A stretch of DNA of 64,000 nt from Cellulomonas sp. Leaf395 (lineage in GTDB: Bacteria; Actinomycetota; Actinomycetes; Actinomycetales; Cellulomonadaceae). Where the stretch lies: NCBI RefSeq assembly GCF_001424125.1, contig NZ_LMQI01000004.1, positions 62,001 through 126,000 of the forward strand. The letters are read 5' to 3'. Each line of letters opens with the position of its first letter. The first letter of the stretch is position 1. The notes beneath the pieces are model-generated. The model was not told the DNA's origin and searched no databases. It was given only the letters and a program-made list of their open reading frames with translations. This document shows positions 50,473 to 58,807 of the stretch, in pieces. Made by a program: the position numbers and the translations under genes.

Positions 50473-51178
50473 GGTGGTCGGCCAGCTCGTCGCGCTCGCC
50501 GACCCGGAGCGGGCCGCGGGGATGGCGCGGTTCTTCCAGACCGGACCAGGGCAGTACGGCGATGGTGACCGGTTCCTCGGGCTGACCGTGCCGCAGGTGA
50601 CGGCTGTCGCCAAGCAGCACCTCGCGATGCCCGTGGCGGAGCTGGAACGCCTGCTCGAGGACGAGCGGCACGAGGTGCGGCTGCTCGCCCTGAAGATCAT
50701 GGCGTCGCAGTGCGCCGCGGCGAGGACGTCGTCGGAGCGTCGTCGGGAGCTGCTCGACCTCTACCTGCGGCGGACCGACCGCGTGAACGGCTGGGACCTG
50801 GTGGACGCGAGCGCACCGGACGTCCTCGGGCGCGCGGTGCTCGCCGGCCTGCCGACCGAGGTGCTGTACCGCCTGGCGGCGTCGGACGTGCTGTGGGAGC
50901 GACGCATCGCGATCGTCGCGACGTTCCGGCTGATCCGTGCCGGGTCCCTGGACCACACGTTCGCCCTGGCCGCGCTGCTGGAGGGCGACTCGCACGACCT
51001 CATCCACAAGGCGGTCGGCTGGATGCTGCGGGAGGCCGGCAAGCAGGACGAGCCGCTGCTTCTCGCGTACCTCGACGAGCACGCGGCGACCATGCCGCGG
51101 ACCGCGCTGCGGTACTCGTTGGAGCGGCTGGAGCCCTCGGTCAGAGCCCACTACATGGGGCTGAGGAAGCGGCCCTAG
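50465..51178 (+). CDS. DNA alkylation repair protein, AlkD-like
   Basis: A 237-residue all-helical HEAT-repeat protein of the AlkD family (PF08713). Seen: RFFQTGPGQYGDGDRFLGLTVPQVTAVAKQH, RVNGWDLVDASAPDVLG (with the Trp-Asp pair used in base recognition) and WERRIAIVATFRLI plus DLIHKAVGWMLREAGKQD. AlkD removes bulky or positively charged alkylated bases without base flipping. It overlaps the methyltransferase upstream and, by four bases, the convergent VOC gene. Confidence 0.92.
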   Translation: MSEVVGQLVALADPERAAGMARFFQTGPGQYGDGDRFLGLTVPQVTAVAKQHLAMPVAELERLLEDERHEVRLLALKIMASQCAAARTSSERRRELLDLYLRRTDRVNGWDLVDASAPDVLGRAVLAGLPTEVLYRLAASDVLWERRIAIVATFRLIRAGSLDHTFALAALLEGDSHDLIHKAVGWMLREAGKQDEPLLLAYLDEHAATMPRTALRYSLERLEPSVRAHYMGLRKRP

Positions 51179-51576
51179 CCGCCTGCGATCTCCAGCCAGT
51201 GCGGGTTGGTCATGATGCCGAGGAGGTTGCCGAACGGGTCGACCACGGACGCGGTGGTGAAGCCCTCTCCGCGCTCGCGGATCCCGTCGTGCTCCGTCGC
51301 ACCCAGGGCGATCAGGCGCGTGAGGGTGCCCTCGAGGTCGTCGACGTGCCACGACACGACGGCGCCGCTGGGACCGCCGCCGTTCGGGACGTAACGGCGG
51401 TCGATGATGCCCAGCTCGTCGAGGTGGTCGCCGATCCGGAACTCGATGTACCCGTCGCGGGCGAAGTACGGCCCGAAGCCGAACAGCTCGGTGTACCAGG
51501 TGCGGGCGGCGGCGAGGTCGTCGGCGTAGAACGAGACGTTGGCAAGTCCCCGAAAGGTGTTCTTGGTGGTTGTCAT
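51175..51576 (-). CDS. VOC (glyoxalase-like) family protein
   Basis: A 133-residue VOC protein: LANVSFYADDLAAARTWYTELFGFGPYF, LDELGIIDRRYVP and TTASVVDPFGNLLGIMTNPH are the two beta-alpha-beta units. GGATGGAG precedes the ATG. It is divergent from a WYL-type regulator with a nine-base-arm palindrome between them, so it is the probable regulated target. Confidence 0.9.
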   Translation of the reverse strand: MTTTKNTFRGLANVSFYADDLAAARTWYTELFGFGPYFARDGYIEFRIGDHLDELGIIDRRYVPNGGGPSGAVVSWHVDDLEGTLTRLIALGATEHDGIRERGEGFTTASVVDPFGNLLGIMTNPHWLEIAGG

Positions 51577-51595
51577 GACTCCATCCTTCGCCGCT

Positions 51596-51618
51596 AAGTG
51601 CTCACCTTCTGAGCACTT
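51596..51618. promoter_or_regulatory. palindromic operator between VOC and WYL genes
   Basis: AAGTGCTCA at 51596-51604 and its perfect reverse complement TGAGCACTT at 51610-51618 are separated by five bases. The site lies 20 bases from each start codon, midway between the divergent genes. Confidence 0.65.
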
Positions 51619-51637
51619 TCTCTGCGACGCTTGAGGC

Positions 51638-52603
51638 ATGCGCGCAGACCGGTTGGTGGCCACCCTCCTGCTGATGCAGGCGCGCGGGCGGGTGACCGCC
51701 GCCGAGGTGGCCACCGAGCTCGAGGTGTCCGCGGCGACGGCCCGGCGCGACCTCGAGGCGCTGTCCACGGCGGGCATCCCGGTCTACCCGCAGCCGGGGC
51801 GCGGTGGCGGGTGGTCACTCGTCGGCGGTGCGCGCACGGACCTCACCGGGCTGACGTCGTCGGAGGCGCAGGCGCTGTTCCTGCTGGTCGGGTCATCGTC
51901 CGACCGGTCGGCCGACGCGACGTCCGCCTTGCGCAAGCTGGTCCGCGCGCTGCCCGCGACGTTCCGCGCGGAGGCCGAGGCCGCCGGGCGCGCCGTCCTG
52001 GTGGACCCCGTCGGGTGGGGGTCCGCGGCCCGGTCCCGGCAGCCGTGGGTCGAGGAGCTGCAGGGTGCGGTCGTCCGGCGGCGGCAGGTCGCCCTGACGT
52101 ACGCCGGCCGCTCGGGAGAATCGGTGCGGACCGTCGATCCGTGGGCGCTCGTCGACAAGGGCGAGGTCTGGTACCTCGTCGCCGGCACGCCCGCGGGGCG
52201 CCGGACGTTCCGGCTGGACCGGATCGTCGGTCTGTCGGTGCTGGACACCCCGGCGCCCCGGCCCGACGATCTCGACGTCGCGGGGATCTGGGAGTCGGTG
52301 GTCGACGAGGTCGAGCAGCGCCGCGGGCGCGTGACGGCGACTGTCCTGACCACGCCGTTCCTCGTGCGGGTGGTTCGGGACCAGTTCGGGCGGCACGCGT
52401 CGGTCGTCGGTCGCGGCAGCCTCGAGGGTGATGGTCGCGTGCGGCTGGAGGTGGCGTCGCACACCGCGCGGTCGGTTGCGGAGAAGCTCGCCGGGTTCGG
52501 GGCGGCGGTGGAGGTGCTGGAGCCCGAGTCGGTCAGGGACGAGCTCGCCGCGCTGGGTGCCGAGCTGGTGGCGCAGTACGTGACTGTCGGTGGGCGCGGC
52601 TAG
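51638..52603 (+). CDS. WYL domain transcriptional regulator (YafY-like)
   Basis: A 321-residue regulator: an amino-terminal winged helix (RLVATLLLMQARGRVTAAEVATELEVSAATARRDLEAL), and a central WYL domain (VRTVDPWALVDKGEVWYLVAGTPAGRRTFRLDRIVGL, where WYL is seen as WYLV). A WCX-type carboxy-terminal region follows. WYL domains sense nucleotides or other ligands. It likely binds the palindrome in its own upstream region and controls the divergent VOC gene. Its stop overlaps the -10 box of the next gene. Confidence 0.92.
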   Translation: MRADRLVATLLLMQARGRVTAAEVATELEVSAATARRDLEALSTAGIPVYPQPGRGGGWSLVGGARTDLTGLTSSEAQALFLLVGSSSDRSADATSALRKLVRALPATFRAEAEAAGRAVLVDPVGWGSAARSRQPWVEELQGAVVRRRQVALTYAGRSGESVRTVDPWALVDKGEVWYLVAGTPAGRRTFRLDRIVGLSVLDTPAPRPDDLDVAGIWESVVDEVEQRRGRVTATVLTTPFLVRVVRDQFGRHASVVGRGSLEGDGRVRLEVASHTARSVAEKLAGFGAAVEVLEPESVRDELAALGAELVAQYVTVGGRG

Positions 52604-52606
52604 CGT
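52601..52606 (+). promoter_or_regulatory. -10 element of leaderless DUF3224 gene
   Basis: TAGCGT begins with the stop codon of the WYL gene and lies seven bases before ATG 52614. Confidence 0.4.
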
Positions 52607-52613
52607 GCCGCGC

Positions 52614-53021
52614 ATGATCACCGAGGGAACGTTCACCGTCAGCGGGTTCACCGGGGTGCCCATCGCGGAGGAGGGGCCGATCGTGACCGCGCTCGGCGTC
52701 GGCATCGCCACGATGGAGAAGCAGTACGCGGGCGGGGTCGAGGGCCGGTCGACCACGCTGTTCACGTTCGCGCACGACCAGGCGCGCGGCGTCGGCACCT
52801 ATGTGGCCATGGAGTCGTTCGAGGGCAGCCTCGACGGTCGCGCCGGCACCTTCAACTTCGTGCACGCCGCGTCGACGAGCGGCACCGACCGCTACGCCGA
52901 GCACTTCCTGATTGCTCCGTCGAGCGGCACCGGCGACCTCGTCGGCATCGCCGGCAGCGGTGCCCTGGTGGTCGACGCGGACGGGACGCACCGGATGCGG
53001 TTCGACTACACGCTGGAGTGA
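52614..53021 (+). CDS. DUF3224 domain protein
   Basis: A 135-residue beta-barrel protein: GVGIATMEKQYAGGVEGRSTTLFTF, GTYVAMESFEGSLDGRAGTFNFVHAA, and GDLVGIAGSGALVVDADGTHRMRFDY match DUF3224 (allene-oxide-cyclase-like barrel). Members occur widely in actinomycetes without a known reaction. It overlaps the convergent SRPBCC-like gene by 16 bases. Confidence 0.88.
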   Translation: MITEGTFTVSGFTGVPIAEEGPIVTALGVGIATMEKQYAGGVEGRSTTLFTFAHDQARGVGTYVAMESFEGSLDGRAGTFNFVHAASTSGTDRYAEHFLIAPSSGTGDLVGIAGSGALVVDADGTHRMRFDYTLE

Positions 53022-53566
53022 GCTTGCGACCGTTCGGCACGCTCCTGCGCAGCGAGGGCCGACAAGGTCAGGAGCTGCTTGCGCATCATCACCAGGTCGC
53101 CCCACGCGAGGAGCCGGTTGCGGATCGCCGCCGCGCGGCTGGTCGGTCTCGTGCCACGGATGACCGCCACGAGCCTGCTCTGCTCGGGCCCCACGGGAAC
53201 CGTCGCATACGTGAGGACGATGTCGCCGTACACCCGGGTGCTGAGCCCCGGCGCCATGCGGAAGGTCAGGTGCTCCCCGACGACGAACGACTCGAGCGTG
53301 AAGATCGTCGAGAACGTCTGCCCGACCTCCAGGTCCCACGTCCACGGCAGGGGCCGACGAGGGCTGCGACGGCCGGTGTTGTCGATCCAGTCGTAGCTGT
53401 AGGGCGCGACGCGGAACTGGCAGACCCACCTGAAGAGGACGTCCGCGGGGGCGGCGACATCCACGCCTCGCATCCACCGGTCCCCCGGGTCCGGCAGCAG
53501 GTGGTCGCACGGGTAGGTCCGCTCCTGCTCGGCACTCGTGACGCCCCAGGTCGTGGCGATGCTCAT
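53006..53566 (-). CDS. SRPBCC-like (polyketide cyclase/START) protein
   Basis: A 186-residue protein whose middle (RGVDVAAPADVLFRWVCQFRVAPYSYDWIDNTGRRSPR, then LEVGQTFSTIFTLESFVVGEHLTF) follows the START/SRPBCC pattern with a hydrophobic pocket. A carboxy-terminal helix rich in Arg follows. Substrate unknown. GGGGGAG precedes the ATG at 53564-53566. Confidence 0.75.
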   Translation of the reverse strand: MSIATTWGVTSAEQERTYPCDHLLPDPGDRWMRGVDVAAPADVLFRWVCQFRVAPYSYDWIDNTGRRSPRRPLPWTWDLEVGQTFSTIFTLESFVVGEHLTFRMAPGLSTRVYGDIVLTYATVPVGPEQSRLVAVIRGTRPTSRAAAIRNRLLAWGDLVMMRKQLLTLSALAAQERAERSQAHSSV

Positions 53567-53785
53567 GGCTCCCCCTGCCGTCGTCGAGGCGACCCACGCT
53601 AGGGCGGTCGTGGTGCGTGCGCACTGGTCTCTCAGCGGGCACACAGCCCCGTCCCGACCCCACGCCTCCACAGACCCCGCGGCGGGCTCCTGTTCGTCGG
53701 CGGCGCCGCGGGCACTCGCTCGGCCGGTCGATCCCGATACGCTCGCCACCGTCGTCGACGAACCGACGGGAGGAGCCCCATCACC

Positions 53786-54313
53786 GTGATCGCCACCGTC
53801 CTGGACGCAGCCGTGTCCGACGAGCCGTGGCTCGTGATCGTCGCGACGCTCGGCCCGCTGGTGGCGGCGATCGGGGCGATCGGCGCGCTGATCATCGGCA
53901 TCCAGACCGTGCGCCAGCGCACGGCGGCCGATGCCCAGACGCAGTGGTGGGCCCGGGTGCAGTGGGCGGCCGGCCTGGCGCTCGAGGCCGACGAGAGCAA
54001 GCGGTCCGTGGGGTTCGACGCTCTCGCGCTGCTGGCGTCGTCACCGCTGGCCGGGCCGGACGACGCCGCGTTCCTCGCGGGGCTGTCGTTCGACGTCCTG
54101 GGGGAGGTCCGGGACCGGGGCGTCGTCGACGACGTGGACTTCGTGCCGGTCGGCGACGAGCCGTTCGTGCGGACGTCCGACGCGCGGCCGGTGGTGGAGG
54201 TGACGCGGTCCGAGGTGTCCGCGGCGAAGCTGCGCGTGGTCGCCGACCGTGGCCGGGGGCGCGCGACGCCCCCGTGGATCGCCCGGCTCGCCGCGACCGC
54301 GTCAGGTTCCTGA
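53786..54313 (+). CDS. membrane-anchored hypothetical protein
   Basis: A 175-residue protein with one hydrophobic segment at about residues 15-40 (WLVIVATLGPLVAAIGAIGALIIGI). It is followed by TVRQRTAADAQTQWWARVQWAAGLAL, a motif common in actinobacterial single-span proteins with a cytoplasmic helical domain. I do not recognise a function. GGGAGGAG stands ahead of the GTG. Confidence 0.75.
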   Translation: MIATVLDAAVSDEPWLVIVATLGPLVAAIGAIGALIIGIQTVRQRTAADAQTQWWARVQWAAGLALEADESKRSVGFDALALLASSPLAGPDDAAFLAGLSFDVLGEVRDRGVVDDVDFVPVGDEPFVRTSDARPVVEVTRSEVSAAKLRVVADRGRGRATPPWIARLAATASGS

Positions 54314-54401
54314 CGAGCGCCGAGTCCTGAGGCGCTCGCGCGTGGACGTCGAGCCTCGTCGGAAAGCGCGGTAAACACTTACTGCCCTGTCACCGTTTCT
54401 A

Positions 54402-54429
54402 TTGACACGTGACACCAACCCGGTACCTT
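54402..54429 (+). promoter_or_regulatory. housekeeping-type promoter of the secreted beta-helix gene
   Basis: TTGACA (54402-54407), a 16-base spacer and TACCTT (54424-54429). This is the closest match to the sigma-70 consensus that I see in the window. The 5' leader would be about 100 bases. GTAAACACTTAC at 54371-54382 is an imperfect palindrome just upstream and could be an operator. Confidence 0.65.
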
Positions 54430-54534
54430 TTGTCCTGGCCGGCAACAAATGTCGGCTCTCGGCGCCAACGGCGGTGCCCCCTCGTGTGCGGGGACCCGTC
54501 GTGCGACGTGCCCTGAACGCAGAGAGGTCGCCCG

Positions 54535-56403
54535 ATGCACCTTGCCAGGCAGAGCCCCGCACGTTCCCGTCGCAGGCGGACGGTGACGGCCCTCGCCGCA
54601 CTCGCCGTCGCGCTCGTCCCCCTGGTCGCGGCCCCCGCCGCGCAGGCGGCCCCGCCCGTCGACCTCGGCCCGAACACGATCGTGTTCGACCCCAGCCAGC
54701 CGATCGAGCAGATCCAGGCCACGGTCGACGCCATCGCGACGCAGCAGGTGCCCGCGCACTTCGGTGAAGGGCGGTACGCGCTGCTGTTCAAGCCCGGCAC
54801 GTACGGCACGCCCGAGCAGCCGCTGCGGTTCGAGGTCGGCTACTTCACCGAGGTCGCCGGGCTCGGTCAGGACCCGGGCGACGTCGTCATCAACGGCGCC
54901 ATCGAGGTCTACAACCAGTGCCTGCCGGTGCCCGAGGGTGCCCCCGCGAACTGCCTCGCGCTGGTCAACTTCTGGCGCTCGCTGTCCAACCTGACCATCC
55001 AGTACGCGGCCGGCGACGCCGACGGCTGCCGCAGCTCCGCCAACTTCTGGGCCGTCTCGCAGGCCGCCCCCATGCGCCGCGTCAACGTGACGGGCGCCAA
55101 CGTGAGCCTCATGGACTACTGCACCGCCGGCCCGCAGTACGCGTCCGGTGGCTTCATCGCCGACTCGACGCTGCCCTACGTGGTCAGCGGCAGCCAGCAG
55201 CAGTTCCTCGTCCGCAACGGCTCGGTGGCCGGCTGGAGCAACAGCGTCTGGAACCAGGTGTTCGCGGGCGTCCAGGGCGCTCCCGCCACGGACTGGGTGG
55301 TGAACAAGTACACGACGCTCGACACCACGCCCGTCTCCAAGGAGAAGCCGTACCTCTACCTCGACGACGCCGGGAAGTACCAGGTCTTCGTCCCGTCGGC
55401 GCAGAAGGACTCCGCCGGAGCCACGTGGGCGACGGGCAGCACGCCCGGGACGGCGATCCCGCTCAGCAAGTTCTTCGTCGCCAAGCCCGGTGACAGCGCC
55501 GCGAAGATCAACTCCGCGCTGGCGCAGGGCAAGAACGTGCTGCTCACCCCGGGCGTCTACCGCGTGAACAAGACGCTCAACGTGCTCTGGCCGAACCAGG
55601 TCGTGCTCGGCCTCGGGCTGGCGACGATCATCCCGGACAACGGTGTCGTGGCCATGCAGACGCTCGACGTCCCCGGCATCGACATCGCCGGGATCATGTT
55701 CGACGCCGGCACGGTGAACTCCCCGGCGCTGCTCCGGCTGGGTACCAAGGTGTCGACGCTCGACGGCAAGCTCACGAAGCCGCTCCTGAGCAGCGCGAAC
55801 AACCCGACCGCCGTGCAGGACGTGTTCTTCCGGATCGGCGGCGAGGACGTCGGCAAGGCCACCCAGAGCCTGGTGGTCAACACGAACCAGACGATCATCG
55901 ACCACACCTGGGCGTGGCGGGCCGACCACGGCACCGGCGTCGGCTGGGACGTGAACACGGCGGAGACCGGCGTGCTGGTCAACGGCAACGACGTCACCGC
56001 GACGGGCCTGTTCTCCGAGCACTACCAGAAGTACAACGTCATCTGGAACGGCGAGCGGGGCCGGACCATCATGTTCCAGAACGAGCTGCCCTACGACGCG
56101 CCCGACCAGGCGTCCTGGCAGCACGACGGCGTGAACGGCTGGGCCGCCTACAAGGTGGGCGACAAGGTCAAGGTGCACGAGGCCTGGGGCATGGGCGCGT
56201 ACATCTACACCAACGTGAACCCGACCCTGCACGCCACCCGGGCGTACGAGGTGCCGGTCACGCCGGGCGTGAAGCTGCACAACGTGCTGACGGTCTCGCT
56301 GAACGCGGCGGGCACCATCGACCACGTCGTCAACGACACGGGCGACCCGGTGACGCCGACCTTCGCGGGGCCGAGCACGGTGCTGGAGTGGCCGGTGCCC
56401 TGA
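54535..56403 (+). CDS. secreted parallel beta-helix protein, probable carbohydrate-active
   Basis: A 622-residue protein with a classical signal peptide (RRRR, hydrophobic core, AQA at residues 36-38 before cleavage). Two halves look like right-handed beta-helix repeats: IQATVDAIATQQVPAHFGEGRYALLFKPGTYG near the start, then a second pectate-lyase-like opening KINSALAQGKNVLLTPGVYRVNKTLNVLWPNQVVLGLG at about residue 325. This two-helix layout is reminiscent of GH55-type glucanases and of proteins often labelled coagulation factor 5/8-type. No catalytic residues can be named with confidence. A good promoter lies upstream and a terminator follows. It is outside the cell by its signal peptide. Confidence 0.85.
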   Translation: MHLARQSPARSRRRRTVTALAALAVALVPLVAAPAAQAAPPVDLGPNTIVFDPSQPIEQIQATVDAIATQQVPAHFGEGRYALLFKPGTYGTPEQPLRFEVGYFTEVAGLGQDPGDVVINGAIEVYNQCLPVPEGAPANCLALVNFWRSLSNLTIQYAAGDADGCRSSANFWAVSQAAPMRRVNVTGANVSLMDYCTAGPQYASGGFIADSTLPYVVSGSQQQFLVRNGSVAGWSNSVWNQVFAGVQGAPATDWVVNKYTTLDTTPVSKEKPYLYLDDAGKYQVFVPSAQKDSAGATWATGSTPGTAIPLSKFFVAKPGDSAAKINSALAQGKNVLLTPGVYRVNKTLNVLWPNQVVLGLGLATIIPDNGVVAMQTLDVPGIDIAGIMFDAGTVNSPALLRLGTKVSTLDGKLTKPLLSSANNPTAVQDVFFRIGGEDVGKATQSLVVNTNQTIIDHTWAWRADHGTGVGWDVNTAETGVLVNGNDVTATGLFSEHYQKYNVIWNGERGRTIMFQNELPYDAPDQASWQHDGVNGWAAYKVGDKVKVHEAWGMGAYIYTNVNPTLHATRAYEVPVTPGVKLHNVLTVSLNAAGTIDHVVNDTGDPVTPTFAGPSTVLEWPVP

Positions 56404-56424
56404 CCTGAGGGCGGCACGGACGGG

Positions 56425-56450
56425 GGGCCCGACCCGGTGCGGTCGGGCCC
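56425..56450. terminator. hairpin terminator between convergent genes
   Basis: Arms GGGCCCGACC (56425-56434) and GGTCGGGCCC (56441-56450) with a six-base loop, then TTCGTCGTCT. It stands 22 bases after the secreted protein gene and ends that transcript; it may serve the opposite gene as well. Confidence 0.8.
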
Positions 56451-56462
56451 TTCGTCGTCTGC

Positions 56463-56994
56463 TCAGTCGTCCGGCAGCGCGAGGCCGAAGATCCGGCGCT
56501 GCGGTGGGGCGAGGGTGTCGGCGCCGGGCTCGGGGGCCGGGAACCCGCCCGCGCGGGGTGGCCCGACCCAGAGCCGCCACCCGGCCCCGTCGCGGTACAC
56601 CTGGCCCAGCGTCGCGAGGTGCGCGCGGCCCGCGGCGGCAATCTGCGCGCGCACGGACTCCTCGTGCGACGGTGGGACGAAGCCGACGGTGTGGTTGCGG
56701 CACACGAGCACGACGTGCTCGCCACCCTCCGTCTCGAACGTGAGGTCGACGCGGACCGGTGCCGACGAGCCGCGCTCAGCACCCGTCAGCGCCGCGGACA
56801 GGCCGATCTGCAGCGCGGCCGCCTCGCCGGCGACGAAGCCGTCGCCCACGTCCGCGGTGACCCTGCCCCGACGCGTGAACATCCCCACGGCACCAGGGTC
56901 CCACCTGCACCTGGGTCCAGGCGCGTGTGAACCCGACCCTGCCCCCCGCCGCGTCCCAGAACCGCGCGATGGCGGGGAGGTCGGAGGCGGGCAT
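56463..56994 (-). pseudogene. unknown gene split by a probable one-base insertion
   Basis: The frame from ATG 56994 reads PASDLPAIARFWDAAGGRVG then FTRAWTQVQVG and keeps strongly G/C third positions until about 56898. After that the coding signal moves to another frame that continues GAVGMFTRRGRVTADVGDGF down to 56463. Dropping one A at about 56895 joins the two as QVQVGPGAVGMFTRRG, giving a 176-residue protein. I do not recognise the family. If only the second part is used, a 139-residue protein starting at ATG 56882 is possible. A sequencing error is an alternative explanation. Confidence 0.55.
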
Positions 56995-57024
56995 CCGTCC
57001 ACGCGAGAACTCGTCGGAACATCG

Positions 57025-57051
57025 TGTCGAAGGACGCCGTCGCCGATCGAC
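57025..57051 (+). promoter_or_regulatory. ECF42-type promoter, first module
   Basis: TGTCGA (57025-57030), 17 bases, CGAC (57048-57051). This matches the motif I recall for ECF42 sigma factors, which transcribe their own DGPF gene. The second module in this window carries the same elements at the same spacing. Confidence 0.6.
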
Positions 57052-57115
57052 GACAGGGTGAAGGACCCCGGACCGGCACTAGCGTCGGACGGGCACCCAG
57101 CCGAAGGAGACAACC

Positions 57116-57547
57116 ATGAAGGTCCTGGTCATGATCAAGGGCGAGGGCGTCGACGAGGACAGGGCCGCTCCCACCGACGAGATGTTCGCGGTGATGAACG
57201 TCTACAACGAGCAGCTGGTGAACGCCGGGATCATGCTCGGCGGCGGGGGGCTCCAGCCCAGCAGCAAGGGCGCCAAGGTTGTCTGGGACACCCGCGGGGA
57301 GGTCTCCGTGGTCGACGGCCCGTTCGCGGAGTCGAAGGAGATCATCGCGGGGTACTGGATCTGGCAGGTGAGCTCGCTGGACGAGGCAGTGGAATGGGCC
57401 AGGCGCTGCCCGTCCACCGCGGGGATGCGCTCCGAGCTGGAGATCCGGCCGTTCTACGAGATGGAGGACTTCGCCCAGGTGGTCTCCCCGGGGATCCTCG
57501 CGAAGGAGCAGGCCCTGCTGGACCGGGTCCAGGAGCAGCACGGCTGA
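57116..57547 (+). CDS. DGPF domain (YCII-related) protein
   Basis: A 143-residue YCII-related protein with the DGPF motif in VVDGPFAESKEIIAGYWIWQV (here VDGPF). This family is the usual partner of ECF42 sigma factors. Its biochemical role is unknown. GAAGGAGA lies before the ATG. The stop overlaps the start of the sigma factor gene (TGATG). Confidence 0.92.
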   Translation: MKVLVMIKGEGVDEDRAAPTDEMFAVMNVYNEQLVNAGIMLGGGGLQPSSKGAKVVWDTRGEVSVVDGPFAESKEIIAGYWIWQVSSLDEAVEWARRCPSTAGMRSELEIRPFYEMEDFAQVVSPGILAKEQALLDRVQEQHG

Positions 57548-58803
57548 TGACCGACGCGCGGCGGACGGTCGAGGTCATCTGGCGGATCGAGTCGCCGCGC
57601 CTCATCGCCGCCCTCACCCGCCTGGTCCGGGACGTCGGCCTGGCCGAGGAGCTGGCGCAGGACGCGTTCGTCACCGCGCTGGAGCAGTGGCCGGTCACGG
57701 GCGTCCCGGACGAGCCCGGTGCGTGGCTCATGGTCACGGCACGGCACCGGGCGATCGACCTGATCCGACGGGAGCAGAACCGGGCCGCCAAGTACGCGGT
57801 CGTGGCTCACAGCCTGGCCGACGTCGAGGCTGCCGACCGGATCGTCGACGAGCCGATCGGCGACGACCTGCTGGCTCTCGTGTTCCTCACCTGCCACCCG
57901 GTGCTGCCACGGGAGTCGCGGATCGCGCTGACGCTCCGCCTGTTCGGTGGCCTCACGACCGACGAGATCGCCCGCGCCTACCTGGTGCCCTCGCCGACCA
58001 TCGGGCAGCGGATCTCCCGCGCCAAGCGCACGCTCGCGGAGGCTCACGTCCCGTTCGAGGTGCCGCAGGCCGACCAGCTGCCGACGCGGGTGAGGTCGGT
58101 TCTCGAGGTTCTGTACGTGATCTTCACCGAGGGTCATTCCGCGACGTCGGGCTCCACGTGGGTCCGTCGGGACCTCGCCGACGAGGCGATGCGGCTCGGT
58201 CGGGTCCTCGCCGGCCTCCTGCCGCGCGAGCCGGAGGTCTTCGGGCTCGTGGCCCTGATGGAGCTCCAGGCGTCGCGGTTCGACGCCCGCGGCGACGGCG
58301 TGCTGCTCCAGGACCAGGACCGTCGACGCTGGGACCGCACGCTGATCGAGCACGGCATGGCGGCCCTGGACCGGGCGACGACGCTCGGTCGGCCGCTCGG
58401 TCCGTACACCGTGCAGGCGGCGATCGCGGCGTGCCACAGCCGCGCGGGCCGGTTCGAGGACACCGACTGGGAGGCGATCGTGGCCCTCTACGACGCGCTC
58501 GCGCAGCTGTCCCCGTCCCCGGTGGTCGAGCTCAACCGCGCGGTCGCCGTCCTGCACGCCGACGGACCGGAGGCCGCGCTGGTCGCGCTCGACGCGATCC
58601 GGCACGACCCGCGGCTCGCCCGCTACCACCTGCTCGGCGCGGTGCGGGCGGACGTGCTGGCGCGCCTCGGGCGGACCGACGAGGCCGCCGAGGAGCTCGA
58701 GCGGGCCGCCGCACTGGCGCCGACGCAGCGGGAGCGGAACCTGCTGATGGCCCGCTCTGCGGCCGTCGCGGAATCTCCCGCGCTCGATGTCGGAGGCGAC
58801 TGA
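57547..58803 (+). CDS. ECF42 group sigma factor with C-terminal TPR-like extension
   Basis: A 418-residue sigma factor. Region 2 is LVRDVGLAEELAQDAFVTALEQWPVTGVPDEPGAWLMVTARHRAIDLIRR. Region 4 is LPRESRIALTLRLFGGLTTDEIARAYLVPSPTIGQRISRAKRTL. From about residue 190 there is a 220-residue helical extension with TPR-like character (LYDALAQLSPSPVVELNRAVAVLHADGPEAALVALDAI), needed for activity in this group. No anti-sigma factor is present, as usual for ECF42. It is coupled to the DGPF gene and probably drives its own promoter. Confidence 0.92.
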   Translation: MTDARRTVEVIWRIESPRLIAALTRLVRDVGLAEELAQDAFVTALEQWPVTGVPDEPGAWLMVTARHRAIDLIRREQNRAAKYAVVAHSLADVEAADRIVDEPIGDDLLALVFLTCHPVLPRESRIALTLRLFGGLTTDEIARAYLVPSPTIGQRISRAKRTLAEAHVPFEVPQADQLPTRVRSVLEVLYVIFTEGHSATSGSTWVRRDLADEAMRLGRVLAGLLPREPEVFGLVALMELQASRFDARGDGVLLQDQDRRRWDRTLIEHGMAALDRATTLGRPLGPYTVQAAIAACHSRAGRFEDTDWEAIVALYDALAQLSPSPVVELNRAVAVLHADGPEAALVALDAIRHDPRLARYHLLGAVRADVLARLGRTDEAAEELERAAALAPTQRERNLLMARSAAVAESPALDVGGD

Positions 58804-58807
58804 CACG

